A DNA stretch of 37,245 bases from Defluviitaleaceae bacterium. Lineage in GTDB: Bacteria; Bacillota; Clostridia; Lachnospirales; WQUN01. The translations under genes and the position numbers were made by a program. Positions 1 to 7,592 of the stretch are shown here, piece after piece (positions within the stretch are counted from its first letter, which is position 1; every line of letters starts with the position of its first letter). Location: assembly GCA_009787785.1 (NCBI GenBank), contig WQSR01000027.1, forward strand, positions 1 through 37,245, in the 5' to 3' direction. Under the pieces are notes generated by a model. It ran no database searches. It was not told where the DNA came from and saw nothing but the letters and a program-made list of their open reading frames with translations.

Positions 1-1746
1 GTTGCCTGTATCGCCGTTGCCGCCTGTGTCATTCTGCGGCGGGGGCGGCGGCGGGGGCGGTGGTGGTGGGGCAGGTTCAGGTGCAACCGTTATGCCAACA
101 AGGGGGATAAACCCCGTGCCGCCGGCGAATGTATATCTGATTCCGGCGACACCACCTTCAATGGCCCAAACCCCTGTTGCGCCTGTGGGATGAGATTGCA
201 AGCCGGCAACAGGTGTACCTATAATAGCTGTGGACGGCAGCGCGGGTAGCCAGGCAACCAAGCCGTTATGGTTTATCCTACCGTCAACATGTCCTGCACC
301 CATAAGCGCATCTTTATTCGCGCCGATGCCGAAAACTGTGCCCCCATAAACATTGCCTTGAATTCCTCCGCTTGCGGCTACAACTGCTTGCACACCTCCG
401 GTTGCAACTACGGTGCCGCTACTTACAATCGATACACCGCCGCCTAAATGATAAGCACCTACAGTCGCGTTCCCGCTGGTATAGATTGCATGGCTACCGC
501 TTCCGCCGGCAATTACCCTGCCGCCATTAATCACAGTGACGCCGCCGCCGCCGACTTCGATAGCGTTGCTGTTTGCGCCTGTTGTTTGCACCAGCGCGCC
601 ATTAACGCGAACACCCGTGCCGTTACCTCCCACAGTACTGCCTAAAATCGCCTGGCTGTTGTTACCTGTGGAAATAATTTCGCCGCCGGTCATGTGAAAG
701 TAAGACCATCCTGACACGCTGACCAACGACACAAGCGGACTGTCGGTAATATTGCCGGTTACAGTAGCGTCCCATGTGACGGTTCTGTTAATCGGAATAT
801 TGAACGTAATCCCCTGCGTCAAGCCGGTTGCCGAGCCTGTGACTGTGACGTTATTGCTAATAACGAAAGTTCTTGTGGCGGCGACATAGAGCCAGCCGGC
901 ACCCACGAAGTCTAGGCCAAAGTAAAACCCTGTGAGGTTGATGTCTGTCATGCTTTGGTTTCCTGAGGTTACATTAGCACCGCCGGTTATGACAAGACCT
1001 GCGCCGGTTGCTGTTATACCGGGTTGGTTGCCGGTACCGAGTCCTGTTACAGTGCCTCCGTTTACGGTGAGGTTTGGAACGTCAATACCCGGTGCCGCCC
1101 CCGCGCCTCCGTGTGCAGTTACAGTGCCTCCGTTTATGGTGACATGTGCCGCCGCCATCACTCCGGGCGAAAACCCTATGCCCGGGCTACCGCTACCGCC
1201 TGTTGCATACAATGACGCTACGGTGCCGTTGACGGTCAGGTGTGCGCCGGGATTCAACCGTATAGCCGCATCGTATCCTTGTGTTGAAAAACTGTTTATC
1301 CCGGTAAAGTGTATGGTTGCTGTGCCGTCTACAATAATAGCCGGTTGCGTGTTGTGATTTATCGTTACGGCATTAAATGTAACGGTCGCGCCGTCTTCTA
1401 TAATAATCCGACGTGCAGGGTCTGACGGCAGTGCAGTGTTACCTGAAAAGGTGACATTTGCCCCGCTGTTCACGATTAGAATAGGGGAGTAGTATGTGAC
1501 GCCGTCGGCATCGTTTATCTCGTCTGTCCAGTCTTGCCCGGTAAGCGAAAGGTCAATTGTGCCGTGTACGCCAAGCGGCGCAATTTCCGCCAACGCTCCG
1601 GGGCTTGTAGTTTGCGCCTCGATTTGCGCTAAATCACCAAGCGTGCCGTAGTCATACGCCGCCGCCGTGATGGGTACCGTGCCGAATACCAACGTAAACG
1701 CAAGCACCACTGCAATCATTTTTTTGAGTTTGTTTACCTTTTTCAT
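1..1746 (-). CDS. Secreted repeat-rich surface protein, N-terminal 582 residues (runs off left edge)
   Basis: An open frame runs from ATG at 1746 to the window edge with no stop, so only the N-terminal part is visible. Residues 1-29 form a typical signal peptide: basic start MKKVNKLKK, a hydrophobic core, and a likely cleavage after ITAAA. The body is rich in Gly, Thr, Val and Asn, with recurring motifs such as VTINGGTVT and LTVNGGTVT. These resemble short beta-helix or beta-solenoid rungs of surface proteins and polysaccharide-binding proteins. Near residue 565 a run of about ten prolines begins, followed by a Gly/Asn/Asp-rich linker, as often precedes a cell-wall anchoring domain; the anchor itself would lie outside the window. 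The start lies 2 bases after the stop of the upstream receiver gene, and its ribosome site GGGGAGG lies inside that gene's last codons, so the two are translationally linked. No enzymatic domain is recognised. Confidence 0.75.
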   Translation of the reverse strand, partial: MKKVNKLKKMIAVVLAFTLVFGTVPITAAAYDYGTLGDLAQIEAQTTSPGALAEIAPLGVHGTIDLSLTGQDWTDEINDADGVTYYSPILIVNSGANVTFSGNTALPSDPARRIIIEDGATVTFNAVTINHNTQPAIIVDGTATIHFTGINSFSTQGYDAAIRLNPGAHLTVNGTVASLYATGGSGSPGIGFSPGVMAAAHVTINGGTVTAHGGAGAAPGIDVPNLTVNGGTVTGLGTGNQPGITATGAGLVITGGANVTSGNQSMTDINLTGFYFGLDFVGAGWLYVAATRTFVISNNVTVTGSATGLTQGITFNIPINRTVTWDATVTGNITDSPLVSLVSVSGWSYFHMTGGEIISTGNNSQAILGSTVGGNGTGVRVNGALVQTTGANSNAIEVGGGGVTVINGGRVIAGGSGSHAIYTSGNATVGAYHLGGGVSIVSSGTVVATGGVQAVVAASGGIQGNVYGGTVFGIGANKDALMGAGHVDGRINHNGLVAWLPALPSTAIIGTPVAGLQSHPTGATGVWAIEGGVAGIRYTFAGGTGFIPLVGITVAPEPAPPPPPPPPPPPQNDTGGNGDTGN

Positions 1747-1748
1747 TA

Positions 1749-2174
1749 TTATGCCTCCCCAAATTTAATCCGCTTCTCAGCGCGGCAGTTTATTTTTTTG
1801 TTTCGCAGTTTAGCCTCGATACTTGCAACCACTTCTTCTGTTTCGGCGGGCTTTCGGATGTAATCGTCAGCCCCGGCTTTAAGCCCCATCACCACATCTG
1901 CGGCATCTGTTTTCACCGAAAGGAAAATAATTTGCGGCGATGCCCTGCCGTATAACGTCCCGCTTATTTCCCTGCAAAAGCTGAAACCATCACCATCGGG
2001 CAATATTGCTTCCATAAGAATAAGGTCGGGCATTACGCCATTAAGAAATTGCCGCGCACAGGATATAGTTGTAACGGTGTGTACCGTGTATTGGTTGAAC
2101 ATTAACGCACAGCGGTTAGCGTTGTTGATGTACGGGTCGGCTTCCACTAAAAGAATGGTTCCGTTATCTGCCAT
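1749..2174 (-). CDS. Receiver-only response-regulator-like protein with Glu at the phosphorylation site
   Basis: The 141-residue protein is a single CheY-like receiver domain with a short basic tail and no output domain. The fold motifs are present: ILLVEAD at residues 7-13, LILMEAILPDGDGF at 51-64, S86 in the switch position and K108 in YIRKPA. Two key positions differ from the family. The phosphoacceptor Asp is Glu55 (codon GAA), and one residue of the N-terminal acidic pair is Ala12. It is therefore probably not phosphorylated in the normal way. Glu at this place can mimic the active state in some regulators, but that is only an inference here. ATG 2174 is preceded by AAGGAG at good spacing. 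The gene sits between a complete kinase/regulator pair and a secreted protein, downstream of a terminator-like hairpin. It is likely a signalling adaptor for that locus. Confidence 0.85.
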   Translation of the reverse strand: MADNGTILLVEADPYINNANRCALMFNQYTVHTVTTISCARQFLNGVMPDLILMEAILPDGDGFSFCREISGTLYGRASPQIIFLSVKTDAADVVMGLKAGADDYIRKPAETEEVVASIEAKLRNKKINCRAEKRIKFGEA

Positions 2175-2190
2175 TTACATTTCTCCTTGC

Positions 2191-2236
2191 CAAAATAAAA
2201 ATGGTATCGCAGAAAAATTTATCTGCTGATACCATT
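2191..2236 (-). terminator. Intrinsic terminator or leader attenuator ahead of the receiver gene
   Basis: On the minus strand, AATGGTATC pairs with GATACCATT and inner TCTGC pairs with GCAGA around an 8-base loop, with one bulged base. The hairpin is followed directly by TTTTTATTTT. It lies between the OmpR-type regulator (stop 2292) and the receiver gene (start 2174). Only about 17 bases separate the T tract from the receiver start, so no promoter fits downstream. Expression of the receiver and surface-protein genes must therefore come through this hairpin, either by partial read-through or by regulated antitermination. Confidence 0.75.
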
Positions 2237-2291
2237 GTAGATACGCCCGATATTCAAATGTTGGTTTGTTGCTAAATCGCCACAAAACTTT

Positions 2292-3008
2292 TTAGCGGTA
2301 TTCGCCCTGCTCGAAACGATACCCGATGCCCCGCTCGGAGGATAGGCTGTAGCCGCACCCTGCTATTTCATTGCGTATTTTCGCTATTGCGCTTCGCAGG
2401 GCTTGGCTATCATCCACAAGGGGTTGCCCCCATATGGTTTCATATAGATAGGCATATGTCAGTGTTTCGTTTTTGTGCCGCGCCAGTAATAGTAACAGCC
2501 CAACTTGCATTTGCGTAAGGTTTAGCAGTTTTCCGTTTACATATGCGTTTCGGGCGGTGTTATTTAATGTCAAGCCGCCGAATGTGAGGACTTCCTTGTT
2601 TTGTTCTGCGGCTTCTACTGCAAGGCGCACGCGTTCGTTTTCTTGCTGTTTGCTTCGGAGCATGACTTCAATACGCATTACGAACTCATCATAATCATAG
2701 GGCTTGGCGAGGTAGTCATTACCGCCGCGCCTTAGTCCTTCCACCTTGTCTTTGGGTGTACTTAGGGCGGTTAGGAGCAAAATGGGTATGCTGTTGCCGT
2801 GCTTTCGCAATTCTTCCATGAAGTCAAGACCGCTTCCGTCCGGCAACATAATGTCAAGCACAATTAAATCCGGGGCAAATTGGGTGATGCACTGCCGCGC
2901 TTCGGTAAGGTTCATGGCAAGGCTGACATTATAACCCCGCTCGTCCAGCATATATTTATTTATTTCTTGGATGTCTTTGTCATCTTCTACGAGCAGGATT
3001 TTATTCAT
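2292..3008 (-). CDS. OmpR/PhoB-family response regulator
   Basis: A 238-residue regulator with an N-terminal receiver (residues 1-120) and a C-terminal winged-helix DNA-binding domain (about 140-238). The receiver has the acidic pair in LLVEDD, the phosphoacceptor Asp52 in LIVLDIMLPDGSG, the switch T in LLLTA and Lys in LAKPYDYDEF. The C-terminal domain has the usual LTQMQVGLLLLLARHKNETLT start and a final GIGYRFE hairpin. ATG 3008 is preferred over the in-frame ATG 3014, because GAGG lies only 3 bases before the latter and 9 before the former. The gene overlaps the last codons of the upstream kinase, so the two are translated as a coupled pair. It probably controls genes of this locus. Confidence 0.92.
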   Translation of the reverse strand: MNKILLVEDDKDIQEINKYMLDERGYNVSLAMNLTEARQCITQFAPDLIVLDIMLPDGSGLDFMEELRKHGNSIPILLLTALSTPKDKVEGLRRGGNDYLAKPYDYDEFVMRIEVMLRSKQQENERVRLAVEAAEQNKEVLTFGGLTLNNTARNAYVNGKLLNLTQMQVGLLLLLARHKNETLTYAYLYETIWGQPLVDDSQALRSAIAKIRNEIAGCGYSLSSERGIGYRFEQGEYR

Positions 3009-4989
3009 CTGCATTTACCTCACTTTCCTTATATACAGGCAAAGAAAACGTAACCGCAGTGCCTTTACCCTCCTCAGATTTAATTTCGATTGTGCCGCCG
3101 TGGGCTTCAATGATACTTTTGCATATCGCAAGCCCAAAGCCTGTGCCACCACCGCCAGACACGCCCCGCTCAAAGATGCGCGGCAATAATTCGGCGGGTA
3201 TGCCTGTGCCGTTGTCGGCAATCGAAACCGCCACAAATCCATTTTCAGCCAGTTGTGCTTTTACCGAAATTTCCCCACCTTGCGTGTGGTTGTAGGCATT
3301 GGCTAAAATATTCAGCATCACCTGAACAATCTCATCTGATTTACCCATTATGCCCGGAAGATTATCGTCAACACAAACAGTAAAGACATTGCCGTGCTTT
3401 TCAATAAAACTGCGGTTGGCCTCTGCGCTTGTGTGTAAAATTTCCGAAGTGTTTAGGCGTTTTGTGTCCCCGTGGGCTTCTTGTAATGACGACATCTTTA
3501 ATGTAGTTTCTGCAATGCGGGATGCCCGCATAATTACCTCTTGCGCCCGTTTTAATGAATCGGTTATATGCTTATCATCGCCGCCATTTTTTGTGTAGCG
3601 TTGCAAGGCTTTTTGTACATGGACAGATATTACGGTAAGCGGTGTCTTGGTTTCATGGGTTAGGTTGGTAAGCAACATTGTTTTCATGCGGTTAAGGCTG
3701 TCAAGGGCGGCATTTTCGGCAACGGCTTCCCGCTCTCTCCTTTTTGCGGTTTCAACTTCCTTCATGGTTGCAATAAATATAGCAACCGCTTGACACAGCG
3801 CGAACACCATCATAGCCATTCCCGTCAACTGGAACGGCACAAGGGTAAAACCGTAATTGTAAAAAGCGAAAAATACAATATCTGAAACCGTGGCAACAAT
3901 GTACAGCCCCATGCCGCCAATTAAAATTTTTTGTTCCACGGTGGTATTGCGCACCTTAAACACAAAGCAACCCAGCAAATACGCAATCCCGGCAATGTAT
4001 ACGGCATAGGAAGCCAACCCCACTTGGCTCATAAAAACGGTGTCGGCAAACATATTGAGCATGATGAGTGCGGCAGAAATAATATAGAATATCCGCACCA
4101 CGGTTTTATTCAAAATATTTGGAAATAACACGTTGATTATGGCAAGGGTTAAAATGGCCGCCACCGGGGAGGATATATACTCGATACGGAATTTCAACGT
4201 CCAGCCCAGCCACGGTGCAAGCACTGTAACCGGACGCATTTCCATTACGCTCACCCGCAGAAACCATGTAAAACAGAATAGAGAAAAATACAATGTTGCA
4301 CGATTTCTTTGCAACATGAAAAACAGCACCAAAAACAACAAGGAAAGCAAAAAATAGCTTCCCATTACCATGCCCTGCCTAAAATCTGCGGCGCGGGATT
4401 CATAAACAAGCCCGGTACTTTGGCTCACTTGCCAAGCCCAATGGCGGTTTCCTTGCCGATGGACAAAATTTGAGGATTGCTGTACCAATTCGATTACGCC
4501 CTCCGCAGGACGCGCCGTGAAAATAATCCTTCCTGTGTCGGGTGTTTCGTTGTTTCGGGTATCCCCCGGTATGCTTCGCCCTGTGTTTGACAGCCACACG
4601 CCATTTACATATTGCCGCTGTGCGTATGTGATGGAATTGCGGCTAAATGTAAACCAACCGTCATCGGGCAGAAAAATAATATCGCGGCTGGTAAGGAAGC
4701 GTTCCTCTTTCGTATTGCCCACAGTACCGATACGCACTTCGCCGCTTCGTGCGGCAAATTCCTGCGGGGTCAGCAAGGCATATGGAATAAAAGCCGTTTC
4801 CCCTACGAGTACGGCATTATAATTTTCAAAATCAAAATCCCGCAAATCCCACACGCCGTTTTCGCCGTGTACTTCCCGGTAGGGTGCAGCCGTTGTGTCT
4901 GCCAACAGCAAAAAGAACGCCGTCAGCAGAAGGGGCAGTAAGGCGTAGGGAAGAAAGAATTTTATTCTAGTTGTAAAGTTTTGATTCAT
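3001..4989 (-). CDS. 7TMR-DISM-type membrane sensor histidine kinase
   Basis: The 662-residue protein begins with a signal-anchor segment (about 10-30), then an extracytoplasmic region of about 170 residues that fits a 7TMR-DISM extracellular domain, often a ligand or carbohydrate sensor. About seven membrane segments follow (210-410), then a coiled linker. The kinase core has the phosphoacceptor His445 in LTHETKTPLT, the N box NILANAYNH near 560-568, the G1 box DNGTGIP near 592 and the glycine-rich GGGGTGFGLAICKSIIEAHGG. All catalytic motifs are intact. It reads signals at the membrane and should phosphorylate the OmpR-type regulator encoded next, which overlaps its 3' end. Upstream sequence holds direct repeats and a hairpin that may control the locus. 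Confidence 0.92.
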   Translation of the reverse strand: MNQNFTTRIKFFLPYALLPLLLTAFFLLLADTTAAPYREVHGENGVWDLRDFDFENYNAVLVGETAFIPYALLTPQEFAARSGEVRIGTVGNTKEERFLTSRDIIFLPDDGWFTFSRNSITYAQRQYVNGVWLSNTGRSIPGDTRNNETPDTGRIIFTARPAEGVIELVQQSSNFVHRQGNRHWAWQVSQSTGLVYESRAADFRQGMVMGSYFLLSLLFLVLFFMLQRNRATLYFSLFCFTWFLRVSVMEMRPVTVLAPWLGWTLKFRIEYISSPVAAILTLAIINVLFPNILNKTVVRIFYIISAALIMLNMFADTVFMSQVGLASYAVYIAGIAYLLGCFVFKVRNTTVEQKILIGGMGLYIVATVSDIVFFAFYNYGFTLVPFQLTGMAMMVFALCQAVAIFIATMKEVETAKRREREAVAENAALDSLNRMKTMLLTNLTHETKTPLTVISVHVQKALQRYTKNGGDDKHITDSLKRAQEVIMRASRIAETTLKMSSLQEAHGDTKRLNTSEILHTSAEANRSFIEKHGNVFTVCVDDNLPGIMGKSDEIVQVMLNILANAYNHTQGGEISVKAQLAENGFVAVSIADNGTGIPAELLPRIFERGVSGGGGTGFGLAICKSIIEAHGGTIEIKSEEGKGTAVTFSLPVYKESEVNADE

Positions 4990-5026
4990 GCTCCGTTCCC
5001 TGTGTTTTCATTTTCCTGGTGATGAA

Positions 5027-5047
5027 ATCGGAGCCCGGGCCTCCGAT
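5027..5047 (-). promoter_or_regulatory. Small hairpin in the leader of the kinase gene
   Basis: ATCGGAG (5027-5033) and CTCCGAT (5041-5047) flank CCCGGGC, giving a 7-bp stem 38 bases upstream of the kinase start. On the minus strand it is followed by only a weak T stretch, so it is unlikely to be a terminator. It may be a leader structure or part of an operator. Confidence 0.35.
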
Positions 5048-5057
5048 TCATTAATTA

Positions 5058-5084
5058 CGTTGATTATGTCGTTCGCGTTGATTA
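5058..5084. promoter_or_regulatory. Direct repeat CGTTGATTA x2, candidate regulator site
   Basis: CGTTGATTA occurs at 5058-5066 and again at 5076-5084, a period of 18 bases. The pair lies about 70-95 bases upstream of the kinase start. Tandem sites upstream of a kinase/regulator operon often bind the operon's own OmpR-type regulator, so autoregulation is plausible. No convincing -35/-10 pair was identified beside it. Confidence 0.35.
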
Positions 5085-5096
5085 CATCGTTTTGTT

Positions 5097-5316
5097 ACTT
5101 GCGCCTGGCCTTTCAAAGGGTGTGCACATGGGCGCGATACCGGGCTGAGCTCAAGCCGGGTATCTTGCCCTCCCTTTGTTGGGTTTGGCAAGGGTGAAGC
5201 GGGTTGCAACTTGAATAGGGAGTTCCGGCGTGGCGCGGTGCGGTCAGTTTCAGAGCTTTCGCTCCTCCCTGAGTTGGCGAAGCCGTCCTTTGCATTCGGT
5301 GGCCCTGGGTCGGTTG
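5097..5316. other. Structured noncoding stretch of unknown role
   Basis: This stretch has no convincing gene but several potential helices. GCGCC/GGCGC encloses CCTTT/AAGG (about 5101-5135). An 11-bp inverted repeat with one mismatch lies at 5136-5164 around GAGCTC. CTTGCC/GGCAAG (about 5164-5192) follows, and GAGCTTTCGCTC near 5253-5264. GTTGCAA occurs near both 5203 and 5314. Base composition differs from the flanking genes. It could be a small structured RNA, a decayed repeat or a MITE-like insertion. I do not match it to a known riboswitch. Confidence 0.4.
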
Positions 5317-5380
5317 CAAAAATAAAATAGCACATATTTTCGGACATTTCAATATTGACATGTCCGAAAATATGTGCTAT
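5317..5380 (-). terminator. Strong intrinsic terminator of the long minus-strand operon
   Basis: A perfect 21-bp inverted repeat (arms 5327-5347 and 5360-5380) with a 12-base loop begins 7 bases after the stop codon of the zinc-ribbon membrane protein. On the minus strand it is followed by TTTTATTTTTG. The position, stem and T tract together mark the end of the operon transcribed from 16746. No T tract follows it on the plus strand, so it is directional. Confidence 0.9.
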
Positions 5381-5387
5381 GAAGGTG

Positions 5388-7211
5388 TTATGCTGAATAT
5401 TTCACTTCATTGGCGAAATTGCGCAAGACGACGAGGAGCATGATAAGGCCCACGCCTCCGGCGATGGAGAGTAAGATGGGGAGGGGGTTGAACCCGCCGA
5501 AGGGCAGCAGGTCGGACACAAAGCCCCGTAATTCCGGGGGTACCTCCCGGAGGATTTCCCGTTGTATCTCGCCCAGGAAGCCGTCTATGAAGGTGCGCAT
5601 GGCAAGGGAGGACAAATCGCCTAGCAGACCAAATCCTATGCTAATGAAGCTAAGAATGGTAAAGGAGCCCACGCCTCTGATTTCATTGCAATTTCCATAC
5701 AGGATGCCTTCCCGGATGCTTTTGAGCACCCTAAGCAGGGCTACGTAGTAAAATCTAAGCCATAAAATGAACAGCGCGATGACGATGGCGAAAATGAAGA
5801 GCATCAACAGTATGATTTCGCCGCCGCCGCCAAACATATCTGTCAGGAAGGCCCCGCCGGCAAGTACCAACAGCATGACGATAACGGTAATACCCAGGGC
5901 AATGCAGAAAAATACAAGGCCAATGACCGCCGCCACTTTAAAAAGCGTGAACCCGGGGAGGGAGCCCTCCGGCACTTTGGGTGTTTTCGATGCGGAGTAG
6001 AGTAGCCACACGCCAATCACCGGCAGAACCGCCAAGGCCAGCGAGAAGATGGCGAAAACAGAGAAATTCAACAGTATGGGCAATAGGGTGCCCGCGGAAA
6101 ACAAGACACTGCCGATGAGGAAGGTGCCACTGGAGCCGTGGCTGTGGAGGCGTTGCAAAAAGCCGGTGCCGGTGCCGGGTGGAAGGATTTCCGGTGTCAT
6201 GCCCGGCTGTTGCATGGGTTGCATGGGTGATATGTTTCTTTGATTGTCCATTGAGAAAAGCACATCCTTATAAGTAAATAAAATGTACCCCGCGCCCGCC
6301 ACGGCAACAAAGCCAAGCCACGCCAAGCCCACGGGGAATTGCAAGTCACGGATGATAAACAGCGGTATAACAAACAAGGCGAGAATGCCCGTTCCCCCTA
6401 TGGCGAACAAGGGTATTTTTATTTTGCCGGTCATGCCGTGATGCAGGAGATAGGCCAGCACAACCGGCGGCCCCACCAGCAATACCGTCACCACAAAAAG
6501 GGAAAAGGTGCGCCCCGGTGACAGGTTAAATTCGTGGGACACTTCCCAAAAGGGAATGGGTATCACATAGCGGGTGAACACGGTGGCCAGGGCGAAGAAG
6601 CCCGTGGTGATATAGAACTGCATAGGCCCTTCGATGAATGTCAGGGCAGAGGCTATGCCGGCGGGCAGTTGCTTTGCCAGCATTTCACGCGCCCCGATGC
6701 ACACCAGCACCAACAGACCCAAAACGCAAAGCACCAGGCCAAATACATGGAGCCGTACCTCCCCCGTAAAGGTAGCGAGAAAGGCGAACAATAATCCCGC
6801 GCCCGCGCCGCCCGCGTAGAGTGCCAGTTTATTTTTGGCGTACACATCGGGCATGAAAAGGGCCAAGCACGCGGGAACCAATGCCGCCACCAGCATCAAC
6901 GCAGAGAATATATTCATCATGCTGACGGCGTACAGGAAGACAACACCCATCAACGCCCATTGGGTCAGGCCGGTGGATGCCGCCGCCACGGGGCGTATTC
7001 CCACAGTGGCTTGCCGGCCCATTTGGGCTATCAGCCCCTTGGACCTGCCGCAACCGGGGCAATAGGCTCCGTGGATGCCCTTTCCGCAACCGGGGCAAAA
7101 TTTCACATCTGCCGGGCTTGCGGTGAGGGCGGGCGCGTTGGCCATTTTGGACGCGCCGCATTTACCGCAATACGCGGCGGAGAATTTTGAACCGCATTCA
7201 TGACAAAACAT
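5388..7211 (-). CDS. Multi-pass membrane protein with N-terminal double zinc ribbon
   Basis: The first 60 residues hold two zinc-ribbon knuckle pairs, CHECGSKFSAAYCGKCG and FCPGCGKGIHGAYCPGCG, joined by a short linker. The rest of the 607 residues is strongly hydrophobic and gives roughly ten to twelve membrane segments. A Met/Gln/Pro/Gly-rich cytoplasmic loop (around residues 325-345) separates two membrane halves. The zinc ribbons would lie at the cytoplasmic end. This architecture is common among uncharacterised Firmicutes proteins; no transport or catalytic motif is visible. The ribosome site AAAGGAG lies in the last codons of the preceding zinc-ribbon gene, 3 bases upstream. It is the last gene before the strong terminator. 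Confidence 0.85.
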   Translation of the reverse strand: MFCHECGSKFSAAYCGKCGASKMANAPALTASPADVKFCPGCGKGIHGAYCPGCGRSKGLIAQMGRQATVGIRPVAAASTGLTQWALMGVVFLYAVSMMNIFSALMLVAALVPACLALFMPDVYAKNKLALYAGGAGAGLLFAFLATFTGEVRLHVFGLVLCVLGLLVLVCIGAREMLAKQLPAGIASALTFIEGPMQFYITTGFFALATVFTRYVIPIPFWEVSHEFNLSPGRTFSLFVVTVLLVGPPVVLAYLLHHGMTGKIKIPLFAIGGTGILALFVIPLFIIRDLQFPVGLAWLGFVAVAGAGYILFTYKDVLFSMDNQRNISPMQPMQQPGMTPEILPPGTGTGFLQRLHSHGSSGTFLIGSVLFSAGTLLPILLNFSVFAIFSLALAVLPVIGVWLLYSASKTPKVPEGSLPGFTLFKVAAVIGLVFFCIALGITVIVMLLVLAGGAFLTDMFGGGGEIILLMLFIFAIVIALFILWLRFYYVALLRVLKSIREGILYGNCNEIRGVGSFTILSFISIGFGLLGDLSSLAMRTFIDGFLGEIQREILREVPPELRGFVSDLLPFGGFNPLPILLSIAGGVGLIMLLVVLRNFANEVKYSA

Positions 7212-7214
7212 GGC

Positions 7215-7568
7215 TCAAGCTCCTTTCTTCGAGCCGCACACGCCGCAGAAAATGTCTTCCTCGTTTACCTGCATCCCGCACACCGCGCAAGAAGGGATGG
7301 GCTTGGCGAAAAATTCGTCTACGTTGATGCCGCAACCGGAGCAAAAAATACCGGAGAAGGCAATGCCGCAACCGGGACACACGCCGTCATCCCTGGTGGG
7401 CGGCTTCCTGCCCAGGGAAGCGTGTAGCGTTTTGTCCAGCTCCGTGATTTCCGCCGAGAGCGATTTCATTTTCTCGTCGTTCATCTGCCCGTTGCGCACC
7501 AGCATGTGGGCGTACTCGCCCAGCTCCAGTAGCTTTTGCACCTTTTGTCTTTCCTGCTCCATACCCAT
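7215..7568 (-). CDS. Small soluble double zinc-ribbon protein
   Basis: The 117-residue protein has a helical, charged N-terminal half (about residues 1-60) suited to a coiled coil. Its C-terminal half carries three CxxC-type units: CPGCGIAFSGIFCSGCG, CAVCGMQ and FCGVCGSKKG. These should bind two zinc ions. The start ATG 7568 follows GGGAGGGAAAGG. A second in-frame Met lies two codons later. It lies 24 bases after glyA and immediately before the zinc-ribbon membrane protein, whose ribbons it resembles, so the two products probably act together. The function is unknown. Confidence 0.82.
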   Translation of the reverse strand: MGMEQERQKVQKLLELGEYAHMLVRNGQMNDEKMKSLSAEITELDKTLHASLGRKPPTRDDGVCPGCGIAFSGIFCSGCGINVDEFFAKPIPSCAVCGMQVNEEDIFCGVCGSKKGA

Positions 7569-7592
7569 TGCCTTTCCCTCCCAGAAAAATTT

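Noticed and set aside
1..193. Poly-glycine coding frame on the plus strand at the left edge
   Set aside because: It is the complement of the poly-proline linker of the secreted protein on the minus strand.
4990..5326. Known riboswitch (c-di-GMP, glycine, THF, cobalamin)
   Set aside because: Several GAAA loops and GC-rich stems were suggestive, but I could not line up the conserved cores of any class.
5051..5347. 98-codon open frame on the minus strand in the intergenic region
   Set aside because: It crosses a perfect palindrome and the terminator, has no ribosome site and a translation that looks non-biological.
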